NCBI RefSeq assembly: GCF_031326345.1
Contig: NZ_CP133671.1
Span: 186,001-250,000, forward strand
Source: Aureispira sp. CCB-E
GTDB lineage: Bacteria; Bacteroidota; Bacteroidia; Chitinophagales; Saprospiraceae
Length of the DNA: 64,000 nucleotides
Reading direction: 5' to 3'
A program made the position numbers and the translations under genes. Position 1 is the first letter of the stretch, and each line of letters begins with the position of its first letter. Under the pieces are notes generated by a model. It was not told the origin of the DNA and did no database searches. It saw only the letters and a list, made by a program, of their open reading frames with translations. Shown here piece by piece: positions 17,001 through 24,728 of this stretch.

Positions 17001-18249
17001 TACGATAGAGGTTTGGGTAGACCAAGAACAAATTGTATTACTTGACCAAGATAAGGTGGCGAAAATTTTAAATAATTTTATTTCCAATGCCTTTAAATTT
17101 ACCAGTCCAAAGGACAAAGTAAACGCAAGAGTAGTTCTCGATATGAATAAAATCATTTTCTCTGTGAAAGATACAGGTCAAGGAGTTGCCAAGGAAGATC
17201 TTCCCTTTTTATTTGATCGATTTTATCAAACTAATCAAGCTCAGAATAGAGCAGATGGCACTGGCATTGGATTGGCTTTTTGCAAGGAATTGGCAGAGCT
17301 GATGGGTGGAGTTGTAAAGGTAGAAAGTGAACTTGGACAAGGCTGTACCTTTAGTCTAATTCTAAAACATAGCTCCCTTCCTAGCACCTCTATGATAGAA
17401 AATCCCCCACCACTTTCCGAAGCTATTGAAGTGACTTCCTCTCCTTCTCCAACCAAAAATATGGCATATGCGCCTTTGATTCTAATAGCAGAAGATCATC
17501 CAGATATGCAATTGTTTATCCATCAGTTGTTGTCTCCTCATTTTAAACTCATTTTGTGCAAGCATGGGAAACAGGCACATGACTATCTAACGACCTCTGG
17601 TAATAAATTGCCTGATTTAATTATTTCAGATATTATGATGCCTCAAATGGATGGATTTACATTGTTGAAATATTGCAAAGAACAACCTCAGTTCAGCTCC
17701 ATTCCTATGATAATGCTTACTGCCCGCTCAAATATCAAGGATCGATTGAGCGCTCTCAGAATGGGAGTAGATGACTATCTAACCAAACCTTTTATAGCAG
17801 AAGAACTTTTAGCAAGGGTTCACAATCTGTTATCTAACGCCAATATCCGCCAACAAGCATTGATAACAACGCACAAAGATGAAGTTGTAACAACATCCCC
17901 TTCTCAACAAGAGGTCCCCTCCTTGTCTCCCATGAATCAAAAATGGCTGAAAGAAGTGGAACAAATTCTGTGGGAATCAGTAACTGATCCCGACTTTAGT
18001 GTGGAAACTTTGGCAGAGGCTGTTCACTTGGGGCGTAGCAGTCTTTATCGCAAACTAAAAAAGTTGACAGGTCTTACCCCTGCACACTATATACGAGAAG
18101 TTCGATTGAATATTGCTCGTGATCTTCTAGAACAGAATACTTATGAAACCATGGCTGAGGTAGCCTATGCCTCTGGTTTTTCTACTCCTTACCATTTCTC
18201 CAATATTTATGAAAAACGATTTGGAAAAAAGCCTACTGATTACTTTTAG
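14023..18249 (+). CDS. Hybrid two-component system (HTCS) sensor-regulator
   Basis: This 1408-residue one-chain signalling protein senses outside the cell and binds DNA inside it. From the N-terminus there is a signal or anchor segment ending at HAQ (~residue 55), a two-component Reg_prop propeller region (~70-740) with recurring units such as DNYGFMWLATPYGLNRY, a Y_Y_Y-like domain (~750-825), a transmembrane helix (~832-853), HisKA with phospho-acceptor His ~904 (ISHELRTPL), HATPase, a receiver with Asp ~1203 (ISDIMMPQMDGF), and a C-terminal AraC-type HTH (~1310-1408). An ATG at 14065 is an alternative start. HTCS genes usually sit beside polysaccharide-utilisation loci, but no SusC/D or glycoside hydrolase gene is nearby, so the ligand is unknown. 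Confidence 0.93.
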   Translation: MDFRTRFKVIRREEMHFFVTFISSRNLIFLIFLKKFNLYILFQFVVFCSHAQPLSTVLKQYIVQQQELSTEDGLSHPFIHSFAQDNYGFMWLATPYGLNRYNGQEFKQYHKKDFALRSNNVRLVISAPDSMLWLAYTREMEVSHAIDVFDPISGAITPLNQYFSKSLPFDATDIHFRSFRKNADGNIWFSTPHDLYQYNGSKIEHLLSLPDSFTIRSAIPYEEKAASGWLTAISETSNHYLFHFNERKKIIEQYPLAEPQGPRTTINLIKALDRQGIIYSTTQLSKDSISKNVLFYKANHQSPQRFIPTVDKDYLLYKYAPYHNQIWCFGTEGKIDLYSTQAELVAQCTTTVFQSPPSHLFFDIQGGLWVNTKRKNYLLHVVPNPFKRYSGNTTSHQFGVSCRGIAEDTTGRLYLNSRTGTYQTKDRTQQMQRLPNIPNYPVDMKGKNGGARLATLVDDDESIWLTGEYRTLIHYHPETSAYDFFLYDSLDELRLSQHKIPPLYWSLYKDYKGQIWLGGIGLSYLDATNKKLKLWDNYNGFYWLATSEIYHFHENQTGIWLASSSGLYHLDKNMHIKARYHTKGKPPYYLPADVITHLHEDKEGNFWLTTKGNGLVKWHPNSKVYKHFTTRHGLTHDVLYAVYEDAHNHLWLSSNMGIMSFDKATHIITPYSTKDGLPQKEFNTISHYQAHDGTIFFGGLNGLISFHPTEIQQTKRVYKAALHIISHTKYDNQKNETIDLTAACFKDRKIVVQPQDRNVQLGFRLLDYRNQAPTFFYRIVGLDPYWRATQKTEINLDGLPYGNYDLHIKTEASDQLLKIALEVVAPFYFRPWFVACSIILILCIIALVIWFRTQALEKRKRMLEAIVVERTAELKIKTLQLEAQTEELKGLNQLKSRFFTNISHELRTPLTLILAPLAALIKNKKKNDLEKQQLKMIERNGMQLLQLVEEILDLSKLEANKLEVNEQPTALNFFASRILTTFKSRALFLDLDYTIEVWVDQEQIVLLDQDKVAKILNNFISNAFKFTSPKDKVNARVVLDMNKIIFSVKDTGQGVAKEDLPFLFDRFYQTNQAQNRADGTGIGLAFCKELAELMGGVVKVESELGQGCTFSLILKHSSLPSTSMIENPPPLSEAIEVTSSPSPTKNMAYAPLILIAEDHPDMQLFIHQLLSPHFKLILCKHGKQAHDYLTTSGNKLPDLIISDIMMPQMDGFTLLKYCKEQPQFSSIPMIMLTARSNIKDRLSALRMGVDDYLTKPFIAEELLARVHNLLSNANIRQQALITTHKDEVVTTSPSQQEVPSLSPMNQKWLKEVEQILWESVTDPDFSVETLAEAVHLGRSSLYRKLKKLTGLTPAHYIREVRLNIARDLLEQNTYETMAEVAYASGFSTPYHFSNIYEKRFGKKPTDYF

Positions 18250-18404
18250 GCTCGTTAGGGACAAGAAATTTGTCGGATTCTTTTTTAAGTTATCATAGTT
18301 CATGCTTTTAATATACGAAAAATAATCCTGCCTTGCGTATGCGTACGCGCGGTCTGGCTTTATTCCTAATAATATCTAATATTTATTGGGTTATAAGATA
18401 TAGT
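18250..18404. other. Intergenic segment with an alternating purine-pyrimidine tract
   Basis: This forms part of a 419-base gap without a gene. Bases 18335-18351 (GCGTATGCGTACGCGCG) alternate strictly purine-pyrimidine and are GC-rich in an AT-rich setting, a sequence type prone to Z-DNA. The palindrome GCGTACGC lies inside it. Confidence 0.5.
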
Positions 18405-18542
18405 AGTTCGTTGATTTTTTACTTTTTTACCAAAAAGATAAAAAAGCACATTTATATTAGTTTGATAATCAAAATTTTAACACAAAACACAGTAAAGATA
18501 TAACTTGTTGATTATCAAGCTAATAAAGTTTTTCAACGAACT
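18405..18542. repeat. 138-bp MITE-like element, copy A
   Basis: This copy is the same length as 34260-34397 and about 96% identical to it (6 differences by eye). The ends form a perfect 10-bp terminal inverted repeat, AGTTCGTTGA / TCAACGAACT. An internal 17-base inverted repeat (ATTAGTTTGATAATCAA and complement) has one mismatch here. It has no coding capacity. It lies just upstream of the toxin-antitoxin genes. Confidence 0.85.
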
Positions 18543-18613
18543 ATTGAAGATAATTACTTTGACTTTTTCAATAAAAAACAAGGCTTAAATTTTAAGCTTT
18601 CAATAAAACAACC

Positions 18614-18621
18614 TACTTTTG
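18614..18621 (+). promoter_or_regulatory. Candidate -7 promoter element for the toxin-antitoxin operon
   Basis: TACTTTTG matches the TAnnTTTG consensus exactly and lies 48 bases before the GTG start at 18669. The -33 element is not clear. Confidence 0.45.
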
Positions 18622-18668
18622 TTTAATAAAAAATTAACACCTACTGTTAATAAAACCGTAACTATATT

Positions 18669-19001
18669 GTGAATATTACGTTTAAAGATAAGAAGCTTGA
18701 ATCTTATGCTAATGATGATAAAAAAGGTAAAAAGAAATTAGGAGCAGTACGATTCAAAAAATTTAAACAGCGTATTGATGCGCTCCGAATGGTCAAAAAC
18801 TTAGAGGACATAAGGCATTTTCCTGGCAATTATCACGAACTAAAAGAAGATAGAAAAGGTCAATGGGCGTGTTCATTAGATGGAGCATTTCGCCTTATTT
18901 TTGAACCTCACGAAAACCCTATTCCTGAAAATGAGAATGGTCAATACCTTTGGATAGAAATTAAAGGTGTAGAAGTTTTAGAAATTGTCGACTATCATTA
19001 A
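18669..19001 (+). CDS. higB: HigB/RelE-like toxin
   Basis: This 110-residue basic protein of the plasmid-maintenance-killer (HigB/RelE) family is expected to act as a ribosome-dependent mRNA interferase. Evidence is the ordered pattern of the fold: an N-terminal strand, a lysine-rich helix with RFKKFKQRIDAL, FPGNYHELKEDRKGQWACSL and FRLIFEP, and a final strand EVLEIVDYH. The start is a GTG; no ATG lies at a suitable position. The antitoxin gene follows after 36 bases. The toxin-first order is typical of hig systems. Confidence 0.85.
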   Translation: MNITFKDKKLESYANDDKKGKKKLGAVRFKKFKQRIDALRMVKNLEDIRHFPGNYHELKEDRKGQWACSLDGAFRLIFEPHENPIPENENGQYLWIEIKGVEVLEIVDYH

Positions 19002-19037
19002 TACATACCCAACTCTATATAATAAATTTTCGATACG

Positions 19038-20129
19038 ATGAAGAATACATATAATCCCCAAACGGTAACACCTCCCAAAGATTTTCTAATAGAAGCCCTT
19101 GAAGAGCGCAATATGGGTTCTAAAGAGTTTGCTATTAGAACAGAAAAACCCGAAAAAACAATTTCGGCTATTCTAAATGGAAAAAGTAGTATTACCCCCG
19201 AAATGGCAATTCAATTTGAAAAAGTATTGAATATGCCTGCCTATTTTTGGTTAGAAGCTCAACGTGTCTATGATGAATGCGAAGCAAGAAACGCTTATCA
19301 AAGAATCATTGAAGGAAGTATAGATTGGGCAAAAGAGTTTCCTTATAGTAACATGGCAAAATTAGGATGGGTAGCCCCAACAAGAAAAGCCTCTGAAAAA
19401 GCTGCCGAACTATTAACATTCTTTGGTGTAGCCTCTCCTAAAGCTTGGAAAGATTGTTATTTTGATAAGAAGATTAAAGTATCTCTTAGAGCCTCTTTAG
19501 AGGAAGTTAAACACGCTCATGCTTTAACTGCATGGTTACGCCATGGCTTACTACAAGCACAAAAGATAGATGCACCTACTTATTCAAAAAGTACGTTCAA
19601 AAAACAACTAAAAGAAATACAAGAGTTAATGTATTTACAGCCTAGTGACTTTTTCCAACAATTGCAACAACTTTGTCTTAAAGCAGGGGTTATTGTCGTT
19701 TATAGTCCTTCTTTGCCTTCTGTTCCTATTCATGGTGCTACTCGATGGAATGGTAATACGCCTATTATCCAATTGACAGGACGATACAAACAAAATGATA
19801 TTTTTTGGTTTACATTTTTCCATGAAGCAGGGCATATTTTGGAACATGGGAAAAAGTATATCTCTTTAGAAAATATTAGTTATAAAGGAGAAGATGAAAA
19901 GCTAGAGCAAGAAGCTGATGAAATAGCCATTTCTTATACATTTAACAAACAACAAGAAAAGGAATTTTTAGCCCTTGATTCTTTAGAAGATGAAACCATC
20001 GAAGCTTTTGCTGAAAAACACAGGATACACCCTGCTGTTATTGTAGGTCGCTTACAACACAAGAAGATTATATCTTTCAAAGACAAACGAAAATTCTTTG
20101 TAGCTATTAATTTAGGGCAAGAATCCTAA
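19038..20129 (+). CDS. higA: HigA-like antitoxin fused to an ImmA/IrrE metallopeptidase domain
   Basis: This 363-residue protein has two parts. Residues ~10-85 are a HigA-type XRE helix-turn-helix (MGSKEFAIRTEKPEKTISAI, then ITPEMAIQFEKVLNMPAYFW), expected to bind its own promoter and neutralise the toxin. Residues ~190-363 are an ImmA/IrrE-like zinc peptidase with the HExxH motif in FFHEAGHILEHGKK (~262-272). A long antitoxin of this type could be a protease-regulated repressor. It lies 36 bases after the toxin and is followed by a strong terminator, so the two genes form a complete operon. Confidence 0.87.
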   Translation: MKNTYNPQTVTPPKDFLIEALEERNMGSKEFAIRTEKPEKTISAILNGKSSITPEMAIQFEKVLNMPAYFWLEAQRVYDECEARNAYQRIIEGSIDWAKEFPYSNMAKLGWVAPTRKASEKAAELLTFFGVASPKAWKDCYFDKKIKVSLRASLEEVKHAHALTAWLRHGLLQAQKIDAPTYSKSTFKKQLKEIQELMYLQPSDFFQQLQQLCLKAGVIVVYSPSLPSVPIHGATRWNGNTPIIQLTGRYKQNDIFWFTFFHEAGHILEHGKKYISLENISYKGEDEKLEQEADEIAISYTFNKQQEKEFLALDSLEDETIEAFAEKHRIHPAVIVGRLQHKKIISFKDKRKFFVAINLGQES

Positions 20130-20153
20130 ACAGACAATAAACTATTAAATAAA

Positions 20154-20188
20154 AATCCCCCTCTATCTTTTTGGGGGATTCTTTTTTT
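20154..20188 (+). terminator. Intrinsic terminator of the toxin-antitoxin operon
   Basis: AATCCCCC at 20154-20161 pairs with GGGGGATT at 20173-20180 over an 11-nt loop and is followed by a run of seven T. Confidence 0.9.
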
Positions 20189-20266
20189 ATAACTAGAAAT
20201 AACAGAGAAAAAGAATCATAATTTCCTATTATAAGCTAAATTCCTTAGTTATTTAGGTTTCATAAA

Positions 20267-20844
20267 ATGCCAAAGTATCATACTTTCCCAACCTTATACA
20301 ACGAAGTTTTACAATTAAGTACAACCAAACTTAAAGAATGGGAATATCTCAAACCCAATAGCTATAAAAGTGGAATACTTACATGGAGCAGTAATGGAAA
20401 ACAGATAGGGAGAATTTCTATTCTTATAGATACTTCTGAAAAGCAACCCTACATAGAGCTAGATTATAAATTTAGAGATAAACCCCGAAACTATAAGATA
20501 AAGTTAGTTTCAATGCCCTCTAACTTAGGAAAAGGTGTTCTTTGGTCTTCCTTTGTCCTGTTACTAAAAAGCGTTGTAGAAAGCTTTATTCTATTGATGG
20601 ATATTTTTTACACAGAGAAGCTTTTGAAGGTTGTATGTATGAATCACAAACTTATAGCAAGTATTATAGAAGCCTTGATAAAATATTTAAGAGTGATATG
20701 CTATATGAACAAATTTATAGTAAACATTTCAAGAAGTTTTATAAAGGAAAACCAACTAAACGCTATGCTAAGATTTTAAAGGAACTTGAAAAAGCTGAGA
20801 GGATTGATTATAAAGCTTTCGAGGCTGAACTATATAAGGTATAG
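20267..20844 (+). pseudogene. Frameshifted hypothetical gene
   Basis: Two overlapping frames together make one protein of about 190 residues. The first frame (from ATG 20267) reads well to KLVSMPSNLGKGVLW. From about 20545 the sense continues in the frame one base back: FLCPVTKKRCRKLYSIDGYF, then a YESQTYSKYYR segment and a basic C-terminus ending at 20844. A missing base within TGGTCTTCC (20543-20551) would explain it. The CP and C residues near CPVTKKRC recall a family I know only as hypothetical proteins. It may be a true pseudogene, a sequencing error or programmed frameshifting. Confidence 0.75.
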
Positions 20845-20861
20845 ATAGATACTAAGAAAAT

Positions 20862-20975
20862 ATGAAATTTTATTCCCATAAAAAGGCACTTCCATTCAAA
20901 CAGCTAGTAAAAGAAGTTAACCTTCATTCCCTGATTCAGAGTAATAGTTTGATAAAAAGTATCGTTTGGCTATAA
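20862..20975 (+). CDS. Very short ORF, possibly a gene remnant
   Basis: A 37-codon ATG ORF begins 18 bases after the frameshifted gene and starts MKFYSHKKALPFKQ. The opening faintly resembles the N-terminus of HD-domain phosphohydrolases, but the reading frame stops at once. It may be a truncated remnant or chance. Confidence 0.2.
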   Translation: MKFYSHKKALPFKQLVKEVNLHSLIQSNSLIKSIVWL

Positions 20976-21003
20976 GTTATTACTTTGTGTTTGGGGTTTT
21001 GTT

Positions 21004-21867
21004 TTATGACACTAAATTAGCAAATTTAGTCCATAGTGTAGGTTGAAATGACTCTTTAAAAATTGTTATTTCAAATTGAGTTTCTTCTTGATTCATTTTA
21101 CCTAATGTTCGTCTATCGCTACTATTCAAACCAATATACTCAACAAGAAAGTCACACATAAATATTAAATATTTTGAACGAGATTTTATGGGCATAACTA
21201 TTCCTGTTGTGTAATCACTTTTGATATTAATATATGAAATAGCAAGAGGAATTTTTTTTAGCTCTTCCACATTTACTGTTTTACAGTCTAAAATAATCGT
21301 CCTTAGAGTTTCTTCAATTTCATTGTCTAATTTAAAACTGGAAACACAAGCAGATGTACGCCATAATTGTAATAAAAAGAAAAGTCTTATTCTTTTTATA
21401 TCATCCTCTTGATTAAAGAGCTCATATCCATCTATTATATTATCAGCAGAAGGATTTGGTGTAGCTGTATTAGGCATGAAACTTTCAGCACGAAACTTAT
21501 TCATGATAGAGGCAAAAGGGGATTCTATTTCATCTGCCATCATTTTTTCACACTGTCTACAGAATACATAATCAACAGCATGCTTATCTGTCTTTTTAGC
21601 TTCTTCAATTTCTTCATCTGTAGGGGAGCGGTTTAACGCTTCTTCTATGCTTTTCTGACTTGTTTTTTGCCCAAATTTATATTTTTTTGAATAAGTCTTA
21701 TCATCTAGGTCAAGAGTTATTTCATAAGAACTAGTTTTTGCTCTTATTTTACTCCCCTCTTCATTTAAGCATCTTCTGATAACAGAATCAGTGAGATAGT
21801 GAGTATTAGTATCATCGGCTGTATTAGTCAAACACAAAGCGCACTTTCTTTCAGAATCAAATTCCAT
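21004..21867 (-). CDS. Hypothetical protein with HNH-like CxxC...CxxC module
   Basis: This 287-residue soluble protein has CALC at residues ~9-12, a downstream THYLTDSVIRRCL segment, and CRQC at ~99-102. That is the pattern of a treble-clef/HNH-like zinc module (CxxC, a histidine region, CxxC), although a canonical HNH core is not evident. The charged middle (DEEIEEAKKTDKHAVDY) links the knuckles. The C-terminal ~170 residues are helical without recognisable motifs. It lies 67 bases downstream of the 141-residue gene on the same strand and is probably co-transcribed. Nuclease activity is speculation. Confidence 0.7.
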   Translation of the reverse strand: MEFDSERKCALCLTNTADDTNTHYLTDSVIRRCLNEEGSKIRAKTSSYEITLDLDDKTYSKKYKFGQKTSQKSIEEALNRSPTDEEIEEAKKTDKHAVDYVFCRQCEKMMADEIESPFASIMNKFRAESFMPNTATPNPSADNIIDGYELFNQEDDIKRIRLFFLLQLWRTSACVSSFKLDNEIEETLRTIILDCKTVNVEELKKIPLAISYINIKSDYTTGIVMPIKSRSKYLIFMCDFLVEYIGLNSSDRRTLGKMNQEETQFEITIFKESFQPTLWTKFANLVS

Positions 21868-21934
21868 AATGTTTATTTTAGGATGAGAGACAAATACTTT
21901 GAATCAAAGATGTCTTTTATTTTGAGATAGTGTA

Positions 21935-22360
21935 TTAAAATATAATTTTACTAAAAGGATCATCTCCTTTAATAATGAAGGCATGCTTTTCAGAATTATA
22001 CTCTAACTCTAATCCGTCAATATAAAAATCCCTTGATATAATTTCAGATGTATTATCTCTTGTTTTTGTTGCTTTTATTTTTAGCGTTCCTGTTTGGTTC
22101 ACTCTAGTAGATATTGTGATATTGGGCTCTGCGGCAACATTTGGATGACCTATGTCAAGATAAAATGAATTTATTTTTCCTTCTTGATCATTCCAGTGTT
22201 TTGTTGTTGTTGTTTGAAAATCAACCCGAGTCACTTGTATAGTGCAATCATTTCCATTGACTACTTTTTTTACTTTATTTGATGTTGTATAGTTGGAAAT
22301 GAATTCTTTTATTGCTTGGGATATAAGACGTAATGCTTCTTTAGATGATATATTGTTCAT
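21935..22360 (-). CDS. Hypothetical protein, first gene of a two-gene cassette
   Basis: This 141-residue protein has an N-terminal helix (EALRLISQAIKEFISNY) followed by a mainly beta region with threonine-rich strands (TIQVTRVDFQTTTTKHW, NITISTRVNQTGTLKIK). It has no signal peptide and no cysteine pairs. I do not recognise the family. It is followed after 67 bases by the CxxC protein, and the pair sits between a toxin-antitoxin operon and a broken ATPase-HEPN gene, so a host-defence context is possible. Confidence 0.65.
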   Translation of the reverse strand: MNNISSKEALRLISQAIKEFISNYTTSNKVKKVVNGNDCTIQVTRVDFQTTTTKHWNDQEGKINSFYLDIGHPNVAAEPNITISTRVNQTGTLKIKATKTRDNTSEIISRDFYIDGLELEYNSEKHAFIIKGDDPFSKIIF

Positions 22361-22703
22361 GCGCTTAGCTAATCTTTACTTATTTAATATATGTTCTTTT
22401 GTTGAAGTTACATAAAATTAAACTTTTAGTAGACTTTTAGGGTGATAATTTATCAATTATGATACTTTTGAAGCAGAGTTGTGCAAAGTCTAGGAATATA
22501 AACCTGATAAAACATGAAATCAAGTCCTCATAAAGAAAGGATTATCTCTACTAGATAACGACCTCACAAAACTTCACTTTCATGTTGACATTTGTTAACA
22601 TCTGTATTCATAGAAAAAAAGTAAAAATCTTACAAAACCTAATATTCTATACTCCCCCCTTGCACATGGTTTTAAGTCACAATAATAAATATTCATTTTT
22701 TAT
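22361..22703. other. Intergenic, no gene seen
   Basis: These 343 AT-rich bases lie between the HEPN fragment and the two-gene cassette. Only weak inverted sequences are visible (GTTGACATTTGTTAAC around 22580). It must contain the cassette promoter. Confidence 0.4.
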
Positions 22704-23306
22704 TTACTTTTTCTCCAAAATCCATTTATCAAGGAAGTCATTAACCTTCTCAATATAGTTAATTGCTTCTTGTTTAGTTTTTGTTGTTCCAGAATGTCCC
22801 GCAGAGTTTCTTACATTTCTCAAATAGTCAATTAAATCTATTTTTAAATTCATAGGAGAATTAAATTGGTTTTCTAACTCCACTACCAATTGTGAAAAAT
22901 GACTAGTGTTACAATGTTGTAATTCTGTTGAACCATACTTAAACTTTTCTAGAGAACCTTGCATAAGACCAAGCATCCATTTTTTTGAGGCGTCAATACT
23001 TAAGAATATCTCTTTTAATTCATTTTCTATGGTTCTTCCATACTGAATTATGACAGGCGAAAAATCACTCATTTCATCAATCGTATTCATTAAAAACTGT
23101 CCCGAAGACATATATTTAACACTAAGTGAAGATATTTTGGAAACATTAAATCTCGTATTTATAATTCTTTGATATACTTGAATATCCAATTTATTCGTAT
23201 AGGCGTCAATTTTTTGTTCTAACTCAGAAATTTTATTTTCAATCTCTTCGTTTTTCGTTTTTAACTCATAAAAATCATCTAAAAATCTATCTCTTTGAAT
23301 GTTAAG
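22704..23306 (-). pseudogene. 3' fragment of ATPase-HEPN gene: coiled coil and HEPN domain
   Basis: About 200 residues follow the insertion sequence. The first ~50 form a heptad-like coiled coil (KTKNEEIENKISELEQKI). The C-terminal ~110 are helical and carry RNVRNSAGH (~165-173), which contains the R-x4-H motif of HEPN ribonuclease domains. No proper start exists: the only one is a TTG inside the IS end. The frame joins exactly to the ATPase fragment through the shared codons CTT AAC ATT (Leu-Asn-Ile), which are the IS target duplication. It is therefore the severed C-terminus of the gene that begins at 26939. It might still be expressed from the IS. Confidence 0.82.
23298..23306. repeat. 9-bp target-site duplication, left copy
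   Basis: AATGTTAAG directly abuts the left IS end and is repeated exactly at 24996-25004. Removing one copy and the intervening DNA restores a continuous reading frame. Confidence 0.88.
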
Positions 23307-23359
23307 CAGCAATTCTAACGATGTAAGAAAATATATTAAATAATAATAATATCAAATAG

Positions 23360-24640
23360 CTATTCTAATTGAGGTCGAATATTGACCTTTCTAGCGATTA
23401 TTTGATAGATTAAGTTCATTGAAATAGTAGGAATAAAATCAAAGAGTACTCGAACTTTCTGCCTTAAATCACGCAATGTTTTTGCTTCTTTTAAGGCTTG
23501 TTCAAAACTTTCATCAACAGCCCTTGTAATCTGGTCAACAAAAAATGCTAATAGCATAATCAAAGCAAATACTGTTGACAAGTAGAATTTTCCATGACCA
23601 TAATTATGTTCCAAATTGTAGTCTTGATTCTTCAAGGTGTTAAATGTCTCATTTTCAATTTTCCAACGTGCTCTTCCAGCTGTGGCAATAGATGAAACAT
23701 TTGATTTAGTCAAAGTTAGGTTGGTAATCCACTTATTGGAATAAACCACTTTATCTTTTTCTAAATCATATTCTTCGTATTCTAAATAGTTTACGATAAT
23801 ATCTTGGTTTGCGCCATTTAGAATGAGGTTAGATGCCCACCTGTATCGACACAGAGTCTTTTCATTTTTCTGGTATTGACACTGATGCAAACTATCCTTT
23901 TTTCTAAGTTGCTTAACTTGTTCCAAAACATATCCTTCCTTGATTACTATGATGTAATCCATTTGGATATCTTGTGCTTGAAGTGCTTTAATAGTTGGAC
24001 CATCAGCATATAAAGCATCTAAAAGAATTAAGATCTTTTCTTTTGGCAGTATGCTGCGTAAATGTGGAAATAATCGTTTACATGCCTTTCGTTCACAATC
24101 ATTCTTTTTTGAACCATCCTGCCGCGTTATTGCTTCTCCAAAAACAGGAAAAACGGTCTTGAAATTAGGATGAACTACACTCGCTGCTAACAATTGGTGA
24201 TGATGTTCTATTGTACCATTTTTTCTTTTCTTTGTTAAACATTGAGAACAACCAATCTTATTGGAAGAAAATGTACCTGTGGCATCAACACTTACTAGCA
24301 AATGTTGGTCTAAGTATCTTCTACTTTCGAGTATTTTGAGCCTTTCCAAATGTTCAAAGATTGTTTTAAAAGTAGGTTGAAAAACAGATGGTTGGACAGC
24401 ATCTAAAATTTTTCGCATCCCATTATCTGTTGGAAGCTTACTAATTTTAAAGACTTGTTCTAAATTGTCCTTACGATGAATGGCATTATCTATAAAACTC
24501 AATAATGATGGATCTTTTAGACCAAACATAGCAAATGCTCCCATTAAACAATCATGTAGCAAATATTCTGTATGCCCTTTTCGATCGTCTGGAACTTGGT
24601 GAAACTCTTTGGATACTATTTCTACTAATTTGTCGTACAT
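23360..24640 (-). CDS. DDE transposase
   Basis: This 426-residue transposase of the IS4-like RNase H superfamily catalyses excision and insertion of its IS. The catalytic triad candidates are D in SVDATGTFSS (~120), D in LLDALYADG (~208) and E in RWKIENETFNTLKN (~329). CQYQ and the C-terminal hydrophobic TVFALIMLLAFF resemble the family tail. The gene looks intact, so the element may be active. A small inverted repeat (TTTACT/AGTAAA) lies just before the ATG. Confidence 0.9.
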   Translation of the reverse strand: MYDKLVEIVSKEFHQVPDDRKGHTEYLLHDCLMGAFAMFGLKDPSLLSFIDNAIHRKDNLEQVFKISKLPTDNGMRKILDAVQPSVFQPTFKTIFEHLERLKILESRRYLDQHLLVSVDATGTFSSNKIGCSQCLTKKRKNGTIEHHHQLLAASVVHPNFKTVFPVFGEAITRQDGSKKNDCERKACKRLFPHLRSILPKEKILILLDALYADGPTIKALQAQDIQMDYIIVIKEGYVLEQVKQLRKKDSLHQCQYQKNEKTLCRYRWASNLILNGANQDIIVNYLEYEEYDLEKDKVVYSNKWITNLTLTKSNVSSIATAGRARWKIENETFNTLKNQDYNLEHNYGHGKFYLSTVFALIMLLAFFVDQITRAVDESFEQALKEAKTLRDLRQKVRVLFDFIPTISMNLIYQIIARKVNIRPQLE

Positions 24641-24728
24641 CGTTTACTTTTTAGTAAATGTACGTTCCTTTTTCAATGAACTTAAATCTTATTTTATCAT
24701 ATAATTCTGTTTATCGTTAGAATTGCTG

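Noticed and set aside
20862-20975. Cas3-like HD nuclease start
   Set aside because: Only 37 codons with faint similarity; no cas genes or CRISPR repeats are present in the window, so I do not call it.
23307-23312. TTG start making the HEPN protein a stand-alone gene
   Set aside because: The TTG lies in the IS inverted repeat; the natural sequence continues the ATPase frame through the target duplication.
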